This document shows positions 14,741 through 23,627 of a stretch of 25,486 bases of DNA, in pieces. The DNA is from an uncultured Parafilimonas sp. (GTDB lineage Bacteria > Bacteroidota > Bacteroidia > Chitinophagales > Chitinophagaceae), in assembly GCA_937892395.1 (NCBI GenBank), contig CALAGJ010000037.1, positions 1-25,486 of the forward strand, written 5' to 3'. Within the stretch, counting starts at the first letter, position 1. Every line of letters starts with the position of its first letter. The translations under genes were made by a program, and so were the position numbers. The notes under the pieces are model-generated. The model was not told where the DNA came from. It saw nothing but the letters and a program-made list of their open reading frames with translations, and did not search any database.

Positions 14741-16828
14741 ATGTACACATCAGATCAAATACATGCATTACAAGCATTAACCAATACCCTCATTCCAAAA
14801 AATGCTGTGCCCGGTGACATTAACGATTTACGTGATGTACTTCGGTTTCATGAGTATCAATACTATGTGCAGGACAATCCATTGATTGGTGACGAGCAAT
14901 ATGATTTGCTTTTTAAAAGCTTAGAAAAATTGGAGCATGAAAATCCGAGTTTAATTACTGTTGATTCACCCACAAAGCGTGTGGGCAGTAGTTTGAATGG
15001 ATCTTTTGAAACTGTAAAGCATTTGGTGCCTATGCTTAGTTTAGGTAATAGCTATGATGCTGATGATCTTTTCGATTTTGACAGAAAGGCAAAGGAATTG
15101 ACTGGTGAACAGATTTTAACCTATACCGCAGAGCCAAAATTTGATGGAGCAAGTATTTCTATAGTTTATGAAAATGATTTATTGGTAAGGGCTACCACAA
15201 GGGGAGATGGAGTAGAAGGAGAAGCTATTACACAAAATATAAAACAGATAAGATCTATACCACTCAGTGCACCTTTTTCAAAGTATGGCTTAAAGCAAGT
15301 AGAAATAAGGGGAGAAGTATTGCTTACAAAAAAAGCTTTTGCAAATTATAACGAAGGTTTAGTGGCACAAGGACTTCCTCCGTTGGCAAATCCAAGAAAT
15401 GCAGCAAGTGGTAGTTTAAGACAAAAGGATCCAAAGGCTGTGGCAGAAAGAAATTTGGATGCATTTTTATATCATATCAGCTATTTTACTACGATTCCCG
15501 GTCAACAAACTTCCGATTTATTACAATCACATGAAGGTTGCATTCAACTTTTATGGGATTGTGGTTTAAAAAGCCCAATAAAGGAAATGAAAAGTTTGTC
15601 TTCAATTGAATCAGTGATTGACTATGTACAAAATTTTGAAAAAGAAAGAGATAACCTGCCCTATGAAATAGATGGCATGGTGATTAAAACAAACAGCATT
15701 GATTTACAAGAAAAAATGGGTATGACCAGTCATCATCCCCGTTGGGCTATCGCTTATAAATTTAAAGCAAGACAGGCCACAACTCAACTGCTGCATGTAG
15801 AGTTTCAGGTTGGTAGAACCGGAGCCATAACACCGGTTGCAAAGCTTCAACCTGTAAATATTGGGGGAGTAACTGTAAGTAGCATTAGCGTACACAATGA
15901 AGAATATATCAAGGAAAAAAATCTGATGATTGGTGATACAGTACTCATAGAAAGGGCAGGGGATGTAATACCACAAATAGTACAATCATTACCGGCACTT
16001 AGAAAAGGAACTGAAAAGAGTATTGAATTTCCAAAGGAATGTCCGGTTTGTAAAAGTAGTTTATACAAAGAAGAAGGAGAAGCAGTGTGGAGGTGTATAA
16101 ATATTGAATGTGAAGCACAAGTGGTGGAGCGCATCATACACTTTGTAAGTAAGGATGCAATGGATATTAAAAACTTTGGAGATGCCAATGTACGCAAGTT
16201 TTATGAATTGGGTTTACTTAAAGATATACCTGGTATATATACATTGCCGTGGCAAACACTATCTCAATTGGATGGCTTTGGTAAAAAAAGTATTGATAAC
16301 CTCCAACAAGCTATAGAAGATAGCAAAAAGCAACCGCTAAACAGGCTGATATATGCAATGGGCATACGATATGTAGGAGAAACAACTGCAAAAACTTTGG
16401 CCAATGCCGTTCAACATATTTTTGATTTTCAAAATATGAGTATTGAGCAGCTACAGCAGCAAGAAGATGTAGGCATAAAAGTAGCACAAAGCATTTTCAT
16501 TTTTTTCCAAAATGTACAAAATATAGATATGCTGCATGCTTTAGAAGCACATGGCTTACAACTGTTTAACATCAAAAAAGAGCAAAATATAGATGCAGGA
16601 TTTAGTGGGCAGAGTTTTTTATTTACAGGTACCCTTGCAAAAATGAAAAGAAGTGAAGCAGAGGCAATGGCTGAGGCCAAAGGTGCTACCATTGCAAGTA
16701 GTGTAAGTAGTAAATTGAATTACCTAATAGTTGGTACAGATGCAGGAAGTAAATTAGAAAAAGCAAAAAAAATTAATACGATAAAAATACTTAGCGAAGA
16801 TGAATTCATGCATTTGATGGGGATGTAA
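14741..16828 (+). CDS. ligA: NAD-dependent DNA ligase LigA
   Basis: This is the replicative NAD+-dependent ligase that seals nicks between Okazaki fragments. The 695 residues match the family. Domains in order are: Ia (HEYQYYVQDNPLIGDEQYDLL), the adenylation domain with the nucleophile K133 in EPKFDG, then the ATRGDGVEGE and GEVLL motifs. After these come the OB fold (GRTGAITPVAKLQPV...ERAGDVIPQ), a C4 zinc finger (CPVC...CINIEC), helix-hairpin-helix repeats (GFGKKSIDNL, MGIRYVGETTAKTL), and a C-terminal BRCT domain (FSGQSFLFTGTLAKMKR...). The frame opens further upstream at 14669 and 14720. The ATG at 14741 is preferred because the family usually begins shortly before the first helix. It is a stand-alone gene about 100 bases after the transposase remnant. 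Confidence 0.97.
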   Translation: MYTSDQIHALQALTNTLIPKNAVPGDINDLRDVLRFHEYQYYVQDNPLIGDEQYDLLFKSLEKLEHENPSLITVDSPTKRVGSSLNGSFETVKHLVPMLSLGNSYDADDLFDFDRKAKELTGEQILTYTAEPKFDGASISIVYENDLLVRATTRGDGVEGEAITQNIKQIRSIPLSAPFSKYGLKQVEIRGEVLLTKKAFANYNEGLVAQGLPPLANPRNAASGSLRQKDPKAVAERNLDAFLYHISYFTTIPGQQTSDLLQSHEGCIQLLWDCGLKSPIKEMKSLSSIESVIDYVQNFEKERDNLPYEIDGMVIKTNSIDLQEKMGMTSHHPRWAIAYKFKARQATTQLLHVEFQVGRTGAITPVAKLQPVNIGGVTVSSISVHNEEYIKEKNLMIGDTVLIERAGDVIPQIVQSLPALRKGTEKSIEFPKECPVCKSSLYKEEGEAVWRCINIECEAQVVERIIHFVSKDAMDIKNFGDANVRKFYELGLLKDIPGIYTLPWQTLSQLDGFGKKSIDNLQQAIEDSKKQPLNRLIYAMGIRYVGETTAKTLANAVQHIFDFQNMSIEQLQQQEDVGIKVAQSIFIFFQNVQNIDMLHALEAHGLQLFNIKKEQNIDAGFSGQSFLFTGTLAKMKRSEAEAMAEAKGATIASSVSSKLNYLIVGTDAGSKLEKAKKINTIKILSEDEFMHLMGM

Positions 16829-16982
16829 ATTTCAATTTTTTAGTTTCCTTTTTTGTATTAGCAATTGTTTTACAGATTTGGTTTAAAGCATTAGTCAGGG
16901 TGATTTTTATTTAGATCACTTAACTCTATACCTGATTTATTTTTGTGATAAGATTCAGATTGAATCAAAGATTATATACCAT

Positions 16983-17009
16983 AAAAAAGACCGGAGCTTC
17001 CCGGTCTTT
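16983..17009 (-). terminator. Intrinsic terminator between ligA and the amidohydrolase gene
   Basis: AAAGACCGG (16986-16994) pairs with CCGGTCTTT (17001-17009) around a 6-base loop. On the minus strand it is followed by a run of T. It terminates the minus-strand amidohydrolase gene and may also stop transcription coming from ligA. Confidence 0.75.
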
Positions 17010-17036
17010 ATATTCAATAATTAAATAATGATTCTA

Positions 17037-20000
17037 TTATTTTTTGATTCCTGTATTGCTTACAGGCTTATCAAATTGCCATTCTCTTGTATCTAATTTT
17101 TTGTTGTTTGGATATACTTCATCACAAGTATTGCCTTCATATAAATGGCCATCTTTCATTACAAACTGAATAGTATTGGTGTTTCTAATATTATCCAAAG
17201 GGTTATTATTTAGAATAATAAGATCTGCAAGTTTGCCTACTTCAATACTACCCAAATCTTTATCAAGGCCAAGACCCTGAGCACCAAGTATAGTAGCACA
17301 TTTCAAAGCATCTATTGGTCTCATACCACCACTTTGCATGGCCCATACCTCCCAATGATATCCAAGCCCCTGAAACTCTCCATGACTACCAATGCCAACC
17401 ATGCCACCTGCTTCTACAAGGCCTTTCATATTTTCTGCATGTTTTGGAAATACATGCTCTTCCGGCATAAACCAACCCGCACCTACTCTTCTGGTTTTGG
17501 AAGCAAGCTCTTCATAAGCAAAGAAATGCTGCACCTTGGGATCATGATAAGGATTTTCTGTTTCCCAGAAATAGTTTTCAGCAAATGGACCACCATAACT
17601 CACCAATAAAGTTGGCGTTACAATCATGCCAGCTTCTGCTATCGTTTTAAATACATCTTTGTATAAAGGATAAATAGGCAAGGCATGTTCATGGCCGGGA
17701 TAGCCATCCAAGAGGTTTGTCATATTCAATTTGAAGTCCAGGCCACCTTCTGTTGTAGGCATTAATTGTTGATTGCGTGCAGCACCAATAATCCATTGAC
17801 GTTGTTTTCTATTACCTGTAAGGTACATTTTAATATACTTTGTTTTAAAGTATTTGCTGTATTGCATCAATACACTTTCTGCCTGTGCACTATCCTTAAT
17901 GTTATAAAACCAGAAACCAACGCCAGGGCCAGTGCTATAAATACGTGGCCCCATCATCATACCGGCATCTACCATATCGCCGTATGTGAGTACATCTGTT
18001 GTGGCCGTTTGAGGATCACGGGTGGTAGTAACGCCATAAGCTAAGTTTGCTGCATATACCCATGCTTGATTTTTATGAATGCCCCAATTAGGCCACATAT
18101 GGCTATGTGTATCTACAAAACCCGGTATAATCGTTTTGCCATTCATATCCATTTCTTTTGCCCCTGCGGGTAATGGGATGCTTCCTGCATTGCCAACTTG
18201 TTGTATTCGGTTGTTTACAATCAGCACATCGCCCCGCTCTATTACTTCATCCCCTTTCATGGTAATGATTCGTGCATTGCGCAGCAAAATAGTTCCTGAG
18301 GACATATCCTTTTTGAAGTAAACTTTTACTTCTTGTTCATCCATTTTATACTTTGGTTCCTCTTTTTCTTTTTCCTTTTTCTTCATAAAGCCAACACTGT
18401 CTTTTTTCATCTCAATGCTGTCTTTAATTTTTTGTACACTGTCAGTAATTACTTTAATGCTATCGGCCATTTTCTTTAAAGTACTGTCTGCATCTAAGCG
18501 GGCTGTGCTGTCTTTAGTTCTTTTCTCTTCTAAGCGTTTTGCCTCTTTAACACTGTCTTCAAAAAATTGGGCACGATCCACATCATACCTGAAATGTGCA
18601 TTGCCTAAGCTGTAATGAACGGTTTTGCCATCTGCTTGCCAGTATGGAAATTCACCTCCAAAATCAGTAAGAATGCGTGCAGGAAAATCAGCATCTTCAG
18701 GACTGCCTAAATTGAGATCAAGCATTTTTCCGGTTTGGGGTAGATTAACCACATACACATTATTGTTGATCATGGCCAATGCTTGTTTACCTTTTGGCGA
18801 AATGGTAACAATAGATGCAGAAGAAGGGAAGCTCATTTCTTGTCCATTTGAAGCCTCTTCTTCATTCATTATACAATGAAAACTTTTTGAATCCGGGCGG
18901 CCCATATAAGTACGAATACTTCCATAAGTTGTAATACCTGTTATATGTGCCAATTTTTTTACATCTGTACCATTCCATTGTATGGATAATAAATCGCCAT
19001 TCCAATGGGATAGATAAATTCTATCCGGCTCTGTTGTTACAAAATGTGGATTAAACATTCCATTTGCCTTGGCAATTAAATTTATATCTCCACCGTTTGT
19101 AGAAATCCAACAAAGCTGATCTTCACTACCGTCATAAAAAGGTGCATAAGCTTCTTTATAAATACGGGTTTGACTTCTTACAAATACAAGCCGATCACCC
19201 GCAGGGTTTACACCCATACTTTGATAAAGACCTGTTTCTTTTGTAAGTTTAGTTATGGTAGTCCCTTTTGCCCCCATAGCTGCTTTATAAATATCTCCAC
19301 CATCACTATTCCAAGTGGAAAAATAAACACTATTGCCATCTGGACTCCAGGTTGGTTGTGCTTCTGTAAAATTATTTGTGGTTACTCTTTTTGGAGATCC
19401 ATTTGGATAGTCCATTATATAGAGTCTATTCAATACAGTAAATGCAAGTTTCTTGCCATCTGGTGATGGAATGGCGTCTCTAATTTGAGTTGCCAACTGA
19501 TAGGCTGTATCTTTTACTGGATATTTAAACTCTAATCGCGGAGCTAGTTCCAACTCCATATCAGCATTGAAAGTTATGTCTGTTATTTTGCTACCGTCTA
19601 CAGGAATCCGATGAAAGCTACCTCCATAAGTGGCTATCACCGCTTTACTATCTGGGGTAAAGGTCATAGCTGGCAGCACACCTTGTGGGGCAATACTTTC
19701 CTGTTCATCTCTTTGTACAGGATAGGCAAGCCATTTCTCATTTCCAGTATTCATATCACGAAGTACTAAACCTGTTTTATCTTCATACCTACTACCATAC
19801 ACCATCCATTTACCGTCTTTGCTAAATGCTGGCGTAAAAGCACTACCATACCTTGATGTAACTGTGGAAAGTTTTCCATTTTCTCTATCGTAAACTCCCA
19901 GTTCATATTGTGGAAGAATGGCATTGTAATTCCATGCGCTGAATCTTTCACTAAAATAAACATAGCGTCCATTTGGGGTTATAGCTGGGTCTATGGCTTT

Positions 20001-20594
20001 TAGCCAACTCATTCCTTCAATCAACTGTACTCCGCTTCCACTTTTTATATCAGCCATGTAGAGCTTCATGTTTCGGCGGCCTTTACTGTATATTATATAT
20101 TGACCATCTGGAGTCCAACATGCATTAGGATAATTTTGATTATTATCAAATGTAAATTGTACAGTATCTTCTTTTACTCTGTCAATGTACCACACATTGT
20201 CTGAACCACTACGGTCGCTGACGAAGAGTATTTTATTTCCATCAGGACTAAATCGTGGATGCACATCATAAGCAATACCTTTTGTAACAGGAGTTGCTTT
20301 TCCTCCAGTAATAGGCATGGTGTAAATATCTCCCATTAAATCAAAAACAATGGTTTGACCATCTGGGCTTAAGTCTAAACTCATCCAGCTTCCTTCGGAT
20401 GTATTGATGTTTATTTTTCTTGTGGGTTTTAAAGGTAGTTTTGAATACTTTGTAAAAACCGGGCTATCTTTTTTTGAAGTGTCGCTCCATTGCCATTTTT
20501 GGGCTACTGGGGTTTTTGCATTTTCTCTGGGATACCATAAGGCTGTGCCAATCACAACGGTTCCTAATGCAAGTGCTGTTTTTAAAAAATCCAT
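17037..20594 (-). CDS. Beta-propeller (PD40/TolB-like) amidohydrolase fusion, exported
   Basis: The 1185-residue protein has three parts. A hydrophobic N-terminus (MDFLKTALALGTVVIGTALW) suggests export or anchoring. Residues about 60-670 form TolB-like beta-propellers, seen as repeated SPDG, FSPDGNKILFVSDRSG, WTPDGQYIIYSKG and WSPDGNSVYFSTW blades. The C-terminal metal-dependent amidohydrolase (about 755-1160) has H830-S-H832 in GFVDTHSHMWP, the likely carboxylated lysine near K922 (KYIKMYLTG), GHEH near 967, GIGSHGE near 1068, and the closing GKLADLIILNNNPL. A charged linker of about 80 residues with DS heptads joins the halves. Relatives are widespread in Bacteroidota, but the substrate is not established; peptide or amide hydrolysis is only a guess. 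It is a single gene, 211 bases downstream of crcB. Confidence 0.88.
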   Translation of the reverse strand: MDFLKTALALGTVVIGTALWYPRENAKTPVAQKWQWSDTSKKDSPVFTKYSKLPLKPTRKININTSEGSWMSLDLSPDGQTIVFDLMGDIYTMPITGGKATPVTKGIAYDVHPRFSPDGNKILFVSDRSGSDNVWYIDRVKEDTVQFTFDNNQNYPNACWTPDGQYIIYSKGRRNMKLYMADIKSGSGVQLIEGMSWLKAIDPAITPNGRYVYFSERFSAWNYNAILPQYELGVYDRENGKLSTVTSRYGSAFTPAFSKDGKWMVYGSRYEDKTGLVLRDMNTGNEKWLAYPVQRDEQESIAPQGVLPAMTFTPDSKAVIATYGGSFHRIPVDGSKITDITFNADMELELAPRLEFKYPVKDTAYQLATQIRDAIPSPDGKKLAFTVLNRLYIMDYPNGSPKRVTTNNFTEAQPTWSPDGNSVYFSTWNSDGGDIYKAAMGAKGTTITKLTKETGLYQSMGVNPAGDRLVFVRSQTRIYKEAYAPFYDGSEDQLCWISTNGGDINLIAKANGMFNPHFVTTEPDRIYLSHWNGDLLSIQWNGTDVKKLAHITGITTYGSIRTYMGRPDSKSFHCIMNEEEASNGQEMSFPSSASIVTISPKGKQALAMINNNVYVVNLPQTGKMLDLNLGSPEDADFPARILTDFGGEFPYWQADGKTVHYSLGNAHFRYDVDRAQFFEDSVKEAKRLEEKRTKDSTARLDADSTLKKMADSIKVITDSVQKIKDSIEMKKDSVGFMKKKEKEKEEPKYKMDEQEVKVYFKKDMSSGTILLRNARIITMKGDEVIERGDVLIVNNRIQQVGNAGSIPLPAGAKEMDMNGKTIIPGFVDTHSHMWPNWGIHKNQAWVYAANLAYGVTTTRDPQTATTDVLTYGDMVDAGMMMGPRIYSTGPGVGFWFYNIKDSAQAESVLMQYSKYFKTKYIKMYLTGNRKQRQWIIGAARNQQLMPTTEGGLDFKLNMTNLLDGYPGHEHALPIYPLYKDVFKTIAEAGMIVTPTLLVSYGGPFAENYFWETENPYHDPKVQHFFAYEELASKTRRVGAGWFMPEEHVFPKHAENMKGLVEAGGMVGIGSHGEFQGLGYHWEVWAMQSGGMRPIDALKCATILGAQGLGLDKDLGSIEVGKLADLIILNNNPLDNIRNTNTIQFVMKDGHLYEGNTCDEVYPNNKKLDTREWQFDKPVSNTGIKK

Positions 20595-20805
20595 TGATTT
20601 TGTTTTTTTTGTGTGCCGAAAATAGGTGCTTTATTACTTATGCACGGCAAATATTTATATAGGCGGTTAATCGGCAGTATATAATAGAACTATTGATAAC
20701 TTATTTGCATGATAAACATAAAATATATTTGTGGTTCATTACAATATTTCAACTTACTGTGTACATTGTATTGAAAAAAAGTAAATGAGCGTCTTAAAGA
20801 TTTTT

Positions 20806-21168
20806 TTATGGTTTATTTACCAAAAATCCACCAGCGTAAACAGCTATTAAACAAATGAAAATGCTTACAATGATGTATATAAATGCCAAAAAGTAATTTC
20901 CCTGTTTTAGTAGGTTTATAGTTTCATTGCTAAATGTAGAAAATGTGCTAAAGCCCCCACAAAATCCTGCTATCCAAAATAAACGCAGATCTTCATTAAT
21001 GATTTGTTTTGTGGCAGCCATTTGGACAACAACACCAAGTATTATGCACGCAAATACATTGGCAATAAATGTACTGATGGGAAAGGAATGTGCAGGTAGA
21101 ATTTTACTAATACCAAATCTTGTAATACCACCCAATCCACTACCTAAAAAAACAAATACAAATTGCAT
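20806..21168 (-). CDS. crcB: Fluoride ion channel/exporter CrcB (FluC)
   Basis: The 120-residue membrane protein has four predicted transmembrane helices. Fluc channels let fluoride leave the cell and work as antiparallel homodimers when encoded by a single gene, as here (family knowledge). Family marks are GSGLGGITRFGISK in helix 1, the Asn of FIANVFACIILG in helix 2, and the signature GFCGGFSTFSTFSNE with the phenylalanines that line the pore in helix 3. The normal length supports an intact gene. The upstream 140 bases show no recognisable fluoride riboswitch. The amidohydrolase gene follows on the same strand, but 211 bases later, so co-transcription is uncertain. Confidence 0.95.
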   Translation of the reverse strand: MQFVFVFLGSGLGGITRFGISKILPAHSFPISTFIANVFACIILGVVVQMAATKQIINEDLRLFWIAGFCGGFSTFSTFSNETINLLKQGNYFLAFIYIIVSIFICLIAVYAGGFLVNKP

Positions 21169-21307
21169 ATTTATAACTTATTTGAGACTGATAGAATTGA
21201 TAAAAATACAATCCAAATGATAAGATTACAGCAATTTTTATATAGTGTGCATAATCTCTGAATACACAATTGTTTTTCGCCAAAACTTAAATCATTTGCT
21301 CAACCAT

Positions 21308-21315
21308 TACATTTG
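21308..21315 (+). promoter_or_regulatory. Candidate -7 promoter element of the flippase gene
   Basis: TACATTTG matches the Bacteroidota -7 consensus TAnnTTTG exactly; no good -33 element is seen at the usual distance. It would start transcription about 9 bases before the TTG at 21331 and makes the other TTG (21313) an unlikely start because it lies inside the element. Confidence 0.45.
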
Positions 21316-21330
21316 CATTCAAATTTTTTT

Positions 21331-22842
21331 TTGAGCGAAATAAAGAAACTGGCAGGTCAAACCTTATGGTACGGCGTAAGCAGTATTGCTGCCCGTTTCA
21401 TCAATTATCTACTAACACCATATCTTACCTATAATGCACTGATGACTACTGCGGATTATGGTCGTATGTCAGCAGTTTATAGTGCAGTTCCGTTGCTCAA
21501 TATATTATTTACTTATGGACTTGAAACAGCATATTTCAAATTTATTCAAGATAAGAGCAGGGTTGAGGCGGTTAATAATACTGCATCTATCAGTATGCTT
21601 TTCAGTACATGTCTGCTAGGCTTAATTCTATGGATTTGTAGGGGCTCATTTGGAAGGCTTGCAGCACTATCGGATTATCCTTTGCTGATAGAGCTGAGTA
21701 TCATCATTATTATTTTAGAAGCATTAACAGCTATACCTTTTGCAAGGCTTCGCAATGAAGGCAGACCAAAACGATATGCATTTATCAGGATTGTTGGCAT
21801 TCTATTTAATGTGGCTGCCACATTGTTTTTTTTAAGTTGGTGCCCAAATGCTGTCAAACAAAATCCTCAACATTGGGCAATACTTATTTATCAGCCAAGC
21901 AATAATCCTGTCATCTATATACTTATTGCAAATATTATTCAAACCACCATAACCTTAGTGTTACTGGGTAAATGGATACTACCATCAAAATGGGCATTTA
22001 ATAAACCAGTATGGAATGAAATGATGCGGTATGCATTTCCAATGCTAATAGTAGGCATTGGCTATGTGGTGAATGAAACTTTTGATCGACTTATGCTGGG
22101 ATGGTGGCTGCCTCATGAAGATGGTTTTGCAGATGAGCAACGTGGAATATATGGTGCATGTTATAAGTTGAGTATTCTTATTACACTATTCATACAGGCT
22201 TTTCGAATGGGAGCCGAGCCATTCTTTTTTAAACAAGCCAACTCTGATGCACCACAGCCGATATATGCAAGGGTTACAAAGTTTTTTGTTATTTTGGTTA
22301 CCATTATGTTTTTGATTGTACAACTATTGCTACCTATCTGGAAAAATTTTATTGCACCTGTTTATTGGTCAGGACTTAGTGTGGTACCCTTGCTTTTATT
22401 TGCAAATATTTTTCTCGGTATTTATTACAATCTTAGTGTATGGTATAAAATTACCAGCCACACGCTCTATGGTGCATGGATAACACTTATCGGCACCGCC
22501 ATTACGATTGGCATCAATTGGTTATTCATTCCCACATACGGCTATATGGCTTGTGCTTGGGCCACTTTTTTATGCTATGGCACTATGATGGTTGTCAGCT
22601 TTGTAAAAGGACAGAAAGTGTATTATGTACCTTATGCATGGAAAAAATTATTAGCCTATATGGTTATTGTTGCACTTATCTTTTTTATACATAAAGGAAT
22701 AGCCAGCTTATGGCTAAATGATATATTTTATATGATTACCGGATTGGTATTTATTATTGCTTATTGCCTTTTTGTGATCCGTATTGAGAGAAAAGAGTTG
22801 GCGAAACTTCCTTATATCGGTAGATATTTTTCAAAGTCTTAA
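21331..22842 (+). CDS. Polysaccharide/lipid-linked oligosaccharide flippase (Wzx/MOP superfamily)
   Basis: The integral membrane protein of about 503 residues has roughly 12-14 hydrophobic segments and belongs to the MOP flippase superfamily. Its start (SEIKKLAGQTLWYGVSSIAARFINYLLTPYLT) is the typical opening of Bacteroidota lipopolysaccharide or oligosaccharide flippases. A positively charged loop (FARLRNEGRPKRYAFIRI) sits near residue 145. It presumably moves a lipid-linked sugar across the inner membrane; the cargo is unknown and no glycosyltransferases are nearby. There is no ATG at the 5' end. TTG codons exist at 21313 and 21331, and the second is chosen because it fits the family start and the -7 element. 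That TTG overlaps a run of nine T (21324-21332). The gene ends one base from the stop codon of the facing lipoprotein gene. Confidence 0.87.
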   Translation: MSEIKKLAGQTLWYGVSSIAARFINYLLTPYLTYNALMTTADYGRMSAVYSAVPLLNILFTYGLETAYFKFIQDKSRVEAVNNTASISMLFSTCLLGLILWICRGSFGRLAALSDYPLLIELSIIIIILEALTAIPFARLRNEGRPKRYAFIRIVGILFNVAATLFFLSWCPNAVKQNPQHWAILIYQPSNNPVIYILIANIIQTTITLVLLGKWILPSKWAFNKPVWNEMMRYAFPMLIVGIGYVVNETFDRLMLGWWLPHEDGFADEQRGIYGACYKLSILITLFIQAFRMGAEPFFFKQANSDAPQPIYARVTKFFVILVTIMFLIVQLLLPIWKNFIAPVYWSGLSVVPLLLFANIFLGIYYNLSVWYKITSHTLYGAWITLIGTAITIGINWLFIPTYGYMACAWATFLCYGTMMVVSFVKGQKVYYVPYAWKKLLAYMVIVALIFFIHKGIASLWLNDIFYMITGLVFIIAYCLFVIRIERKELAKLPYIGRYFSKS

Positions 22843-22843
22843 A

Positions 22844-23458
22844 TCATTTTCTAACCTTAATTGGCTTAGCCAATTCCTGCATTTTTTCCACCATACTGCG
22901 TACATCGGTGTTGGTATAAAACCGATAAACTTCTGGGACGGTACCTTTCTTTACTTCAAGAGATGTCATACTATGATAAGGTGCTACAAAAATGGCATCC
23001 AAATTTTCTGTAATGAATGAGGCCGTTTTTGAGGGTATAAAAAAATTCTGATTTACTTCTGAAATATTTTTACCCACCATCAAGTTAATTAGGGAATCAG
23101 TTTTTTGTTTCAATGTTTCCTGACTTAGTAAGGTATAATCTTGTTTGGGAGCCACATAATCCTGATAACTGCCCACTACAGTATCAGTCGTTTTTGTATT
23201 GATCAGATAATAGCCATTTTTTGGAAGTTCAAGTGTATAGTTGCCATTGGGTGTGCTTACAGAAAAGCGCACAGTGCCTTCATCTTTTATTGCAAATTCT
23301 TTGAATTCATAGGCTGTTGTTTGGGTTACAGTTATTGTTTTTGCTTCTAAATCTACTACAGTACCTGGGTTGCTGATGAGCATAAATTTCTTGGTAACCC
23401 GTTGTTCACAAGATGAAAATAATACAACCAAATAAATAAGCAATATTGAATAACGCAT
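22844..23458 (-). CDS. Lipoprotein of unknown function
   Basis: The 204-residue lipoprotein begins MRYSILLIYLVVLFSSC, with the lipid Cys at residue 17. I do not recognise the family. The mature part opens with a predicted beta-rich section (KKFMLISNPGTVVDLEAKTITVTQTTAYEFKEF, then VRFSVSTPNGNYTLELPKNGYYLINT). It ends in a more helical, charged region (TLKQKTDSLINLMVGKNISEVNQNFF...SMVEKMQELAKPIKVRK). The frame opens upstream at 23524, but the ATG at 23458 starts the signal directly. It is convergent with the flippase gene and has no operon partner on its own strand. Location is presumably periplasmic face or outer membrane. Confidence 0.7.
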   Translation of the reverse strand: MRYSILLIYLVVLFSSCEQRVTKKFMLISNPGTVVDLEAKTITVTQTTAYEFKEFAIKDEGTVRFSVSTPNGNYTLELPKNGYYLINTKTTDTVVGSYQDYVAPKQDYTLLSQETLKQKTDSLINLMVGKNISEVNQNFFIPSKTASFITENLDAIFVAPYHSMTSLEVKKGTVPEVYRFYTNTDVRSMVEKMQELAKPIKVRK

Positions 23459-23627
23459 ATATAATTTTGAAGCAAATAAAAGTAAATTGCTCTTGTCTCT
23501 TTCTAAATACTTTCTTTGATCCATCTAATAAATTTTTTTAAATGAGGATAGTGTATAACATTGTGCGGTAAATGGTAATTACTCATAACTTTAAGATTCA
23601 TCTTTTAAAAGAAATAACTCAATAATT

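Noticed and set aside
16829..16985. GTGAT/ATCAC hairpin after ligA as a terminator
   Set aside because: Only five base pairs and no T-run after it. The hairpin at 16983-17009 is the better terminator.
21169..21312. Fluoride riboswitch upstream of crcB
   Set aside because: The expected conserved core and pseudoknot could not be recognised on the minus strand.
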